A DNA stretch of 64,000 bases, from NCBI GenBank assembly GCA_018268715.1, contig JAFDVZ010000015.1:327238-391237 (forward strand), read 5' to 3'. The stretch's first letter is position 1. Each line of letters opens with the position of its first letter. Positions 17,775 through 24,556 of this stretch are shown here, piece after piece. The stretch comes from Acidobacteriota bacterium. GTDB taxonomy: Bacteria; Acidobacteriota; Terriglobia; Bryobacterales; Bryobacteraceae. A program made the position numbers and the translations under genes. The notes below the pieces were generated by a model that was not told the origin of the DNA, made no database searches, and worked only from the letters and a program-made list of their open reading frames with translations.

Positions 17775-20578
17775 TTGCCGGAGATAACTCCCGAGGCGGT
17801 TTCTTTCCCCTTGTTATAGATCGCGTATTGCGAATCGCCGAGCCGGGTGGCGATTTTGACTGTCTCGAGCGGCGAGTTACCCGCCAGGACTAACACCATA
17901 CGGTGGGCGTCCTGGGGGTTCCGCGCCGCGTAGATCAGCGCTTCGTATTCCGAGGCGTGGTCGGTCCCGTTGATGCGGAACACGGCGCCGTCGTATTCAA
18001 GGCCGATTTGAGGCGCGAGGGCGGCCAGCGCGGAGTTGGATTCGGGCCTGCCGATGAAGACGATGTCGTGGGTGCGGAGGTCTTCCGGAGTCAGCTCAAA
18101 GTCCTTGCGGATGGGGGCTTCGCTTTCAAAGCGTTCGAGCGAGGCGGTCTGGAACTGCTCGGCGGCGTAGCGGTTCGCGCCTGCGTCCTGTAAGGTGCCG
18201 TAGACGATGAGCGCGCCGTCGAGACGGCTCAGGATGTCGGCGGCGAGGTAAGACGGTCCACCTTTGTCGCCGGGCAGTCCGGTTTCGTCGAGCCACTTGG
18301 AGAAGAAACTGGACAGGTTGCGGTTGGCGGCCTTCGCGGCGGCGTTGCGGAAGGCGGCGGAGTCGACCTTACGGGCGGTGTTTTCGGCGAACCACGACTT
18401 CATGAATGGGAAGAACGCCTCGTCTCCCATCTCGGTTCGGAGGGCGTCGAATACGAGTGCTCCTTTCGAAGAAGCGAGACGCGATGGCGTGGAGTTATCC
18501 AGGCTTTCGGCGAGCTGAGACAGGGGCTGATCGCCAGTTAGGGCGGCGCCACGATATTCGACTCGCAGGTCATCCAACATGCCGCCGGAATGGCGGGAAG
18601 TGAGCACGTGATAGTAGGCCGTCGCGCCGGCGGGGATCCAACGATCGGAGGGGGCGGCGGGAAGGACATAGCCTCCCCAAAGGCGGCTCTTGTCGATGGG
18701 CTCGGGACGCTTGTTGGCGACCGCGGGGGCGGGTTTCGGTTCGGGCTGATCGAGCGCGGCGGGGCGGGCGGCGGTGAACAGGCGGTAGCCGGATGGATAC
18801 AGCCCGTCGTTGGCGTCGTACTGCGAGCCGTGGCGGGAGGGGACCCATTCGCGCTGGTTGGGCTTTCCGAACGTGGCCCACACCATCAGATTCGACGCCA
18901 TTTCGGCGGATGCGATCTTGGCGTCCATGGCCGACGAACTGACCAGCGGCGCGGTGCGGAAGGCGAGCGCGGCGAAGCTTTCGTCGATGGAGCCTTTGTG
19001 GTCGCGGTACATTTCGCGCCACTTGATGTCGCGCGGGGACGGGGAGAAGGACGTGTTTTCCGGGCGGCCATTGGGGTCCGGAATGGTCTCGAGTCGAACG
19101 TCGAGGTCCTTGGTGTTGTTACAGCCCCAATAGAAACCGTCGGTTCCGCCGAACCACTGATTCTTCGAACTACGCCATAGACGGGTCTTGCGGGTGCCTA
19201 ACTCGAACATGGCGATCTCGTCGTTCTTCGCGTCTCCGATTAACCACTCATTGGTGTAGAGGCCGTTGTTCTTTTCGCCGAGATAGGCGACGACTTTGTC
19301 GATGTTATCGCCGTATTGGATGGCCCGGCGGGCCCGGTAGCCCACGGATGTCCCTTCGCGGTTGAAGGCGGTCTGGCGGATGGTGGTTTCAGTCAGGACG
19401 ACGCCGGAATCATTCTGATACCAGTCGGTGCCGCTCTGAATGCCGCCGGGGTAGGCCTGCATGAGGACGCGATGGCCCGCGGCGGGTTGGACGTCGAGCA
19501 TGATGTTGGTCTGTTCGGCGAGAGTTTCGGGCCAGAAGGTGGTGTGGGCGATGACCATGTGGCCGTCGCGCGTGGCCTTGCCGGTGGCGGCGAAGGAACT
19601 GCAGCGGTCGGTGACGGCGGTGGGCTTGGCGCGGGCGTAATCGGGAGGGACCAGGCCGAGGCCTTCGAGTCCGCTGGGCGTGGCGCGCAGGGCGGGAGTT
19701 AGCAGGCCGAGTTCAGTGATGGTGTTGGCGGCGACGATGTCGAGCAGGTCAACGGGCTGGTGATTGTAAGTCGCGCCCGCGGCGGCGGCGCCGTCGGCGA
19801 TGCCTTTCATCTCACGGAGCATCTCGTCGTCGAAGGCGTGCGAAAACAGGGCGTCGGCCATGGTGCGGCCGATGCGCCAGGCGCTGGGGCGGGAACGAGC
19901 GTCGAGTTGGGCGGCGCAACGGTCGATGTAGCCTTCAATTTCCTTGGCGAGCAGATAGCCGTGCTGGTAGCCGCGATCGTAGGGTTGGCCTTCAATGTGG
20001 AGATAGATCCAGCCGCCTTGCGGGTAGCGGTAGGCGGGGCCGAGACGCTTGACGGCGGCGGTGCGGGGCCAGTTGGCGGAGGCGGACACCTCTTCGATGC
20101 TGACATCGTCGAACCAGGCGCGGCCGCGGGCGGCGCCGCCGAGACCGGTGGTGAGAACGACGCGGTCCTGGGAGCGGGTGGCGATGAAGCGGAGCTTGAG
20201 GCGGGTCCAATCACGCGTGCCGGCGAGGGATTCCGAATGAACGTCGAAGGGCATGGAGGCCATGGACAACGCGGCTCCGGAGGCGATGGGGCTGCGGCCG
20301 GTGTCGCGAACCTCGAGGCCTTCGGTGCGGACCCAGGCGGTGAGTTCGTAGGTTTTGCCAGGACGAAGAGCGACGGGCGCGGAGCGGACTTCAGCGTCGC
20401 GCGCGGAGGCGGGTTCGACGCGGAGGGTGTCGCGGCGGTTGCGCTGGATGGCGGAGTCGGTGTGGGCGGCGCCGCGGAGGGCGGTCCACTGCTTCCAGCC
20501 GGTTTCGGTGGTGGTGAATAAGGGAGGGGCCGCGAGGGCCAGTGTCCAGGATGCGGCGAAGGCTAGGGCGGCTCGCAT
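17771..20578 (-). CDS. Secreted chimeric protein: carbohydrate-binding-like, phospholipase-B/C45-like and M1-like segments
   Basis: A 935-residue exported protein. After a signal peptide (about 1-17), residues 25-165 look like a jelly-roll binding module (LRPGKTYELTAWV, AWFDDVSIEEV). Residues about 180-600 form a phospholipase-B/penicillin-acyltransferase-like (C45/Ntn) domain: QPYDRGYQHGYLLAKEI and a likely autoprocessing cysteine C326 in TDRCSSFAATG. Residues about 700-770 resemble the C-terminal half of an M1 aminopeptidase (SKGALVFDALRTEMGDEAFF, FFSKWLDETGLPG), but no HExxH zinc motif is present anywhere. The tail is unassigned. Amide or ester hydrolysis outside the cytoplasm is plausible. 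It is 28 bases downstream of the thioesterase gene and probably cotranscribed with it. Confidence 0.78.
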   Translation of the reverse strand: MRAALAFAASWTLALAAPPLFTTTETGWKQWTALRGAAHTDSAIQRNRRDTLRVEPASARDAEVRSAPVALRPGKTYELTAWVRTEGLEVRDTGRSPIASGAALSMASMPFDVHSESLAGTRDWTRLKLRFIATRSQDRVVLTTGLGGAARGRAWFDDVSIEEVSASANWPRTAAVKRLGPAYRYPQGGWIYLHIEGQPYDRGYQHGYLLAKEIEGYIDRCAAQLDARSRPSAWRIGRTMADALFSHAFDDEMLREMKGIADGAAAAGATYNHQPVDLLDIVAANTITELGLLTPALRATPSGLEGLGLVPPDYARAKPTAVTDRCSSFAATGKATRDGHMVIAHTTFWPETLAEQTNIMLDVQPAAGHRVLMQAYPGGIQSGTDWYQNDSGVVLTETTIRQTAFNREGTSVGYRARRAIQYGDNIDKVVAYLGEKNNGLYTNEWLIGDAKNDEIAMFELGTRKTRLWRSSKNQWFGGTDGFYWGCNNTKDLDVRLETIPDPNGRPENTSFSPSPRDIKWREMYRDHKGSIDESFAALAFRTAPLVSSSAMDAKIASAEMASNLMVWATFGKPNQREWVPSRHGSQYDANDGLYPSGYRLFTAARPAALDQPEPKPAPAVANKRPEPIDKSRLWGGYVLPAAPSDRWIPAGATAYYHVLTSRHSGGMLDDLRVEYRGAALTGDQPLSQLAESLDNSTPSRLASSKGALVFDALRTEMGDEAFFPFMKSWFAENTARKVDSAAFRNAAAKAANRNLSSFFSKWLDETGLPGDKGGPSYLAADILSRLDGALIVYGTLQDAGANRYAAEQFQTASLERFESEAPIRKDFELTPEDLRTHDIVFIGRPESNSALAALAPQIGLEYDGAVFRINGTDHASEYEALIYAARNPQDAHRMVLVLAGNSPLETVKIATRLGDSQYAIYNKGKETASGVISGN

Positions 20579-20606
20579 CTCCTTATTATGGGGCAGGCGG
20601 CGGGGC

Positions 20607-21002
20607 TCAGGATTTCGATGGGGGCAGGAATACGGCCCAGCCTTGGGCGCGCGATTCGCCGTCTTCGGTGGCGAGTTCGGCTTCGGCGCGAATGAGGCGG
20701 CGGGTCTGTTCGACGATGCGGCCCTTGATGACGAGGCGCTCTCCCGCGGCGACGTGATGGCGGTAGCGGACGCGGAGTTCGGCGGTCAGGGCCGCGACGC
20801 CGGATGCCGCCACCGCCTTGGACATCGCTTCGTCGAGCAGCGTGGCGATGACGCCGCCGTGCACGATCCCTTCGAATCCCTGCCAGGCGGCGGAGGCGGT
20901 CCAGGCGGCGATGGACGCGCCATCGGGGGTGGTGGAGAAGGAGACGTGGAGTCCGGTGGGATGGTGGGGGTCGCAAACGACGCAGGAGGATCTGGAGAGC
21001 AA
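20607..21002 (-). CDS. PaaI-type hotdog thioesterase
   Basis: A 131-residue hotdog-fold protein with the conserved GIVHGGVIATLLDEAMSKA helix and the strand pair AELRVRYRHHVAAGERLVIKG. This is the PaaI/acyl-CoA thioesterase pattern, hydrolysing acyl-CoA thioesters. The N-terminus contains a CxxC pair (SCVVCDPHHPTGLH) seen in a subset of the family. It is the first gene of a two-gene minus-strand unit with the chimeric hydrolase, and divergent from RraA. Confidence 0.85.
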   Translation of the reverse strand: MLSRSSCVVCDPHHPTGLHVSFSTTPDGASIAAWTASAAWQGFEGIVHGGVIATLLDEAMSKAVAASGVAALTAELRVRYRHHVAAGERLVIKGRIVEQTRRLIRAEAELATEDGESRAQGWAVFLPPSKS

Positions 21003-21030
21003 TATGGCGGTTATGTGTAACTAGCACCTA

Positions 21031-21039
21031 TGATATACT
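21031..21039 (+). promoter_or_regulatory. Extended -10 promoter of the RraA-MFS unit
   Basis: TGATATACT is a good extended -10 (TGn plus TATACT) 29 bases after the start of the divergent thioesterase gene. Transcription would begin near 21046, leaving a leader of about 50 bases that contains a perfect hairpin. Confidence 0.5.
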
Positions 21040-21052
21040 TCGCGTGGATTCA

Positions 21053-21078
21053 GCCGCAAACCGCTTCAGGTTTGCGGC
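21053..21078 (+). promoter_or_regulatory. Perfect 10-bp hairpin in the RraA mRNA leader
   Basis: Arms GCCGCAAACC (21053-21062) and GGTTTGCGGC (21069-21078) are exactly complementary around the loop GCTTCA. The hairpin would sit about 7 bases from the predicted transcript start and 6 bases before the GGCAGGA ribosome-binding site. There is no U-run, so it is not an ordinary terminator. It may protect the 5' end, modulate translation or bind a protein. Confidence 0.6.
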
Positions 21079-21095
21079 GCTCCGGCAGGACACAC

Positions 21096-21770
21096 ATGAC
21101 ACCCACATTGACCGTCGCGCAGATCGAGGAGATCGCGCAGCGCTATCGCCGCCTGTATTCGGGCGCCATCGCGGACATGCTCGACAAGAACGGGCATCGC
21201 AACCAGGTGCTTCCGCACCTTATCACGCCGTTCACCAAGGCGGACCGAGTGGCGGGGCCGGCCTTCACCGGGCAGGGCTTCCCCTGCGCGGACACCGCCA
21301 ACAACGACACCGAGACCAGGCTGAAGATGCTGGACAGCATCACGCCGGGAACGGTGTCGGTGTGGGCCTGCGGCGGCAGCATCGACTGCGCGCATTGGGG
21401 CGAGATCATGTCCACGGCGGCGCGGCAACGCGGATGCAACGGGGCGGTGATCGACGGCGGCGTTCGCGACGTGGATTTCGTGAATGAGATGAATTATCCG
21501 GTGTTTGCGCGGTTCAAATGCTCGGCGAGTTCGGTGGGGCGTTGGGATATCCGCGAATACCAGGTTCCAGTGAAGATCGGCGCGGTGGTGATCCGGCCGG
21601 GGGACTTCGTGTTCGGCGACACCGATGGAGTGGTGATTGTGCCGCAGGCGCTGACCATCGAGGTGCTGGAGGCCGCCGAGGATGTCTTCCGTCGGGAGGG
21701 CAAGATGCGCGAGGAGTTGCGGCGCGGCGTGTCGGTGAAAGAAGCCTACGACAAGTACGGTTCGCTGTAA
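21096..21770 (+). CDS. RraA family protein (HMG/CHA aldolase-like)
   Basis: A 224-residue member of the RraA/dimethylmenaquinone-methyltransferase-like fold. The active-site block is GAVIDGGVRDVDFV, with the Arg-Asp pair that in HMG/CHA aldolases binds substrate and a divalent metal. IADMLDKNGHRNQVL and RPGDFVFGDTDGVVIVP also match. The ATG at 21096 has GGCAGGA 5 bases before it; the open frame above it is the hairpin leader. Because a sugar-acid-type MFS carrier follows 12 bases later, a catabolic aldolase or decarboxylase role is likelier than RNase E inhibition. Confidence 0.88.
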   Translation: MTPTLTVAQIEEIAQRYRRLYSGAIADMLDKNGHRNQVLPHLITPFTKADRVAGPAFTGQGFPCADTANNDTETRLKMLDSITPGTVSVWACGGSIDCAHWGEIMSTAARQRGCNGAVIDGGVRDVDFVNEMNYPVFARFKCSASSVGRWDIREYQVPVKIGAVVIRPGDFVFGDTDGVVIVPQALTIEVLEAAEDVFRREGKMREELRRGVSVKEAYDKYGSL

Positions 21771-21782
21771 AGGCGTAGCGGC

Positions 21783-23069
21783 ATGCTGAACGGACGCTTC
21801 CGCTGGGCGCTGATCGGGTGGATGTTCGCCATCAGCGCCATTGCGTATCTGGATCGGGTGAACATCTCCATCGCGGGCCACGCGATCCAACAGGAATTGC
21901 ACTTCGACAACATCCAGTTGGGATGGGTGTTCAGCGCGTTTGTGGCTGGATACGCGCTGTTTCAGGCGCCGGGCGGGCGGTTGGCGGACCGGTTCGGTCC
22001 GCGCAAGACGCTGGCGCTGGGCACGGTGTGGTGGGGCGTGTTCACGGCGTTGACGGCGATGGCGCCGCCGGCGGTGGCGAGCGTGCTGTGGCTGTTCCTG
22101 GCGGTCCGCTTCCTGCTCGGGTTGGGGGAGGCGGTGGTTTATCCTTCGTCGAACCGGCTGGTGGCGGCGTGGATTCCTTCGCAGGAACGCGGTCTGGCCA
22201 ATGGGTTGATCTTCGCGGGGGTGGGCGCCGGGGCCGGCGTCACGCCTCCGCTGATCACGTATGTGATGGTGAATTATGGCTGGCGATGGTCCTTCTGGAT
22301 CAGCGCTATTCTCGGGCTGGGGGCGGGCGCAGTGTGGTTTCTGCTGGCGCGCGATCGTCCGGACGAGCATCCGCTGGTGACGGCGGGGGAACGCGAGCTG
22401 ATCCGGCGGGGGTTGCCCGCGCAGAGCGCCGCACAGGGCGCGGCCGTGCTGCCTTGGCGCACGATTCTGGGCAGTAAAGACGTGCTGGCGCTGACGCTGA
22501 GTTACTTCACGTTCGGCTATGTCTCCTACATATTCTTCACCTGGTTTTTTATCTATCTCAACACTGTGCGTGGGCTGGATCTGAAGTCGAGTTCGTATTA
22601 CGGGATGCTGCCGTTTCTGGCGATGACGACGTGCTCGCCGATTGGCGGATGGCTCAGCGACCGGTTGAGCCGGCGCTTCGGCAAGCGCGTCGGGCGGTGC
22701 TTTGTCTCGTCGGCGAGCATTGGGCTGGCGGCGGTGTTTATCGGGATCGGGACGCAGGCGGCCGATGCCCGGGTGGCGACTCTGGTGTTGGCGGGCGGCG
22801 CGGGCGCGCTGTATCTTTCGACCAGTTCGTTCTGGTCCGTGACGGCGGACCTGGCTGGCGGATCGGCGGGCACGGTGTCCGGGTTGATGAATATGGGCAA
22901 TCAGATCGGGGGCGTGTTGACGGCTTCGTTGACGCCTGTGATCGCGGCCCGTTTCGGGTGGGCGGCGTCGTTTCTGGCGGCGGCGGCGTTGTGCGTGGCG
23001 GGCTCCCTGGCGTGGCTCGCGGTGGATCCCGACCGGCAGTTGGGACATCACGAGACTAGTCGCAGCTAG
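21783..23069 (+). CDS. MFS transporter, anion:cation symporter (ACS) type
   Basis: A 428-residue transporter with twelve predicted membrane helices. The first loop YLDRVNISIAGHAIQQEL and the loop 2-3 signature GGRLADRFGPRKTLALG are typical of the ACS subfamily that imports glucarate, galactonate, hexuronates or tartrate. A central hydrophilic loop (about 190-230) separates the halves. It follows RraA by 12 bases and is probably in the same transcript. The substrate is likely an organic or sugar acid acted on by that protein; this is inference. The stop codon lies within a PadR-like palindrome. Confidence 0.9.
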   Translation: MLNGRFRWALIGWMFAISAIAYLDRVNISIAGHAIQQELHFDNIQLGWVFSAFVAGYALFQAPGGRLADRFGPRKTLALGTVWWGVFTALTAMAPPAVASVLWLFLAVRFLLGLGEAVVYPSSNRLVAAWIPSQERGLANGLIFAGVGAGAGVTPPLITYVMVNYGWRWSFWISAILGLGAGAVWFLLARDRPDEHPLVTAGERELIRRGLPAQSAAQGAAVLPWRTILGSKDVLALTLSYFTFGYVSYIFFTWFFIYLNTVRGLDLKSSSYYGMLPFLAMTTCSPIGGWLSDRLSRRFGKRVGRCFVSSASIGLAAVFIGIGTQAADARVATLVLAGGAGALYLSTSSFWSVTADLAGGSAGTVSGLMNMGNQIGGVLTASLTPVIAARFGWAASFLAAAALCVAGSLAWLAVDPDRQLGHHETSRS

Positions 23070-23085
23070 ATGTGAGACGCATCTA
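23067..23085. promoter_or_regulatory. Palindrome with arms TAGATG/CATCTA (site D)
   Basis: TAGATGTGAGACGCATCTA has the same length and the same outer arms as the exact palindrome beside the PadR gene (35696-35714); only the central seven bases differ. It starts in the MFS stop codon and lies about 50-68 bases upstream of the predicted transcript start of the next gene. Immediately after it, TAGTAG and CTACTA (23084-23099) form a small hairpin that may serve the end of the MFS transcript. Confidence 0.4.
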
Positions 23086-23119
23086 GTAGCTTTCTACTAT
23101 TTGAGACCAACGGGTCCCT

Positions 23120-23128
23120 TGATAGACT
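23120..23128 (+). promoter_or_regulatory. Extended -10 promoter before the MBL-fold gene
   Basis: TGATAGACT fits an extended -10 element (TGn plus TAGACT). It ends 17 bases before the GTG at 23146, giving a leader of about 10 bases. It may drive the MBL-RidA pair and possibly the cytochrome operon behind it, since the gaps are short. Confidence 0.4.
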
Positions 23129-23145
23129 TCTGAGCCGAGGAGCCC

Positions 23146-24057
23146 GTGATGAATTCGGCGGAGTGGCGCGTCACCGTTGTTGTCGACAATCAGGCGGGCG
23201 ACGGGCTTACGGCCGAGCACGGGTTTTCCTGCTGGATTGAGTCGGCGGACCTGCGCGTTGTGTTCGATACGGGGCAGGGGCCCGCCTTCGCGACGAATGC
23301 CGCCCGGCTGGGCGTTGCGCTGGAGCAGGCCAACGCCATCGTTCTGAGCCACGGCCATTACGATCACACGGGCGGGGTCTCCGCGGCGCTCCGGAAGGCG
23401 AACCGGGCGCGGGTCTATATCCATCCGCTTGGCTTCGAGGCGAAGTACTGGCGCACTGACGGTGGGGCTCCGCGAGTCATATCGATGCCGGAGGGCGTGG
23501 CGTCGGATCTGCTTGAACGGAATTACGAGTTGAGGTGCGGGACTGGCGCGCGGACGATCGGCCCGGGCGCGCACTTGACCGGCGAGATTCCAAGGCGGAC
23601 CCCGTTCGAGGATCCTGGACGGGAGTTTTTCCTGGATGCGGCGGGCGCTGAGCCCGATGGGCTGAAGGACGATCAGGCGCTGTATCTGGACACCCCCCGG
23701 GGTACGGTGGTGGTGCTTGGATGCGCGCATTCCGGGGCGGTGAACACCCTCGAGTATGTATCGGAATTGACCGGCGGGAGGCAGATTCACGCGGTGGTGG
23801 GCGGGATGCATCTGTTGCAGGCTTCCGCGGAACGAGTGGACCGGACCGCCGAGGCGTTGATCCGCCTGGGCGTCGGCGTGGTGGCGCCTTGTCATTGCAC
23901 CGGCGCGCGGGCGGCGTCGTTGTTGCGCGAGCGGTTGGGCGAACGCGTGGTCGACTGCGGGGCCGGGGCCAGGTTTGAATTCAATGCAGATGAAACGCGG
24001 TGCGCGTGGGGCGGGGCGAAGGCTCGCGCTCACTCACCGGTAGACAAAGGAGACTGA
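23146..24057 (+). CDS. MBL-fold metallohydrolase
   Basis: A 303-residue metallo-beta-lactamase-fold protein with the metal motif LSHGHYDHTGG (HxHxDH) and later His ligands in LGCAHSGAVNTL and PCHCTGARA. The layout resembles the family that includes dihydropterin-ribofuranosyl-aminobenzene-phosphate synthase and related archaeal or bacterial hydrolases. Substrate unknown. Start is GTG 23146 or the adjacent ATG 23149. No signal peptide, so it is cytoplasmic. RidA starts 3 bases after its stop, which points to one transcript. Confidence 0.87.
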   Translation: MMNSAEWRVTVVVDNQAGDGLTAEHGFSCWIESADLRVVFDTGQGPAFATNAARLGVALEQANAIVLSHGHYDHTGGVSAALRKANRARVYIHPLGFEAKYWRTDGGAPRVISMPEGVASDLLERNYELRCGTGARTIGPGAHLTGEIPRRTPFEDPGREFFLDAAGAEPDGLKDDQALYLDTPRGTVVVLGCAHSGAVNTLEYVSELTGGRQIHAVVGGMHLLQASAERVDRTAEALIRLGVGVVAPCHCTGARAASLLRERLGERVVDCGAGARFEFNADETRCAWGGAKARAHSPVDKGD

Positions 24058-24059
24058 TT

Positions 24060-24539
24060 GTGACGATTCCTGAGGTGTTGGAAGCGGCGGCGAATGCGAC
24101 CGCTATCGATAAGCGGGCTATCAGCGCCCTGGACGTGCTGAATGAGGCCTATTGCTACGACAAGCCGAGTTCGTTTTCGCGAGGGCTGCGCATTCAGTTG
24201 GGCGAGCTGGTGGTGCTGCTGATCTCCGGCACGGCGAGCGTGGATGAGAATGGCGCTTCCGTGCACATCGGCGATTTTCGCGCACAATGCCGGCGCACTT
24301 ATTCCAACATCACCCGGCTTCTGGAGTCGGAAGGCGCGACGTGGAAGGACATCGTACGGACCAGTTGCTATCTGCGTGATATCGATCGCGACTATGCCGC
24401 GTTCAACGAGGAACGAACCGCTTTCTTCGCCGAACAGGGGCTGGATCCGCTGCCGGCGTCGACCGGGATTCAGGCTAAGTTGTGCCGCCCGGAATTGCTG
24501 GTGGAGATCGAGGCGATCGCGATGTTCCGGCGTGGTTAG
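24060..24539 (+). CDS. RidA/YjgF family protein
   Basis: A 159-residue Rid-family protein; members deaminate reactive enamines or imines or act as specialised deaminases. ISGTASVDENGASVHIGDF and ATWKDIVRTSCYLRD match the family. The C-terminal region LLVEIEAIAMF completes the fold. The start is GTG 24060, with AAAGGAG 7 bases upstream; the frame above it lies within the MBL-fold gene. It has an N-terminal extension of about 30 residues beyond canonical RidA, so it is probably a diverged subgroup. It closes the RraA-MFS-MBL-RidA group and stands 17 bases before the HzsA-related gene. Confidence 0.85.
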   Translation: MTIPEVLEAAANATAIDKRAISALDVLNEAYCYDKPSSFSRGLRIQLGELVVLLISGTASVDENGASVHIGDFRAQCRRTYSNITRLLESEGATWKDIVRTSCYLRDIDRDYAAFNEERTAFFAEQGLDPLPASTGIQAKLCRPELLVEIEAIAMFRRG

Positions 24540-24556
24540 CGCGGCTCGGATTGTGG

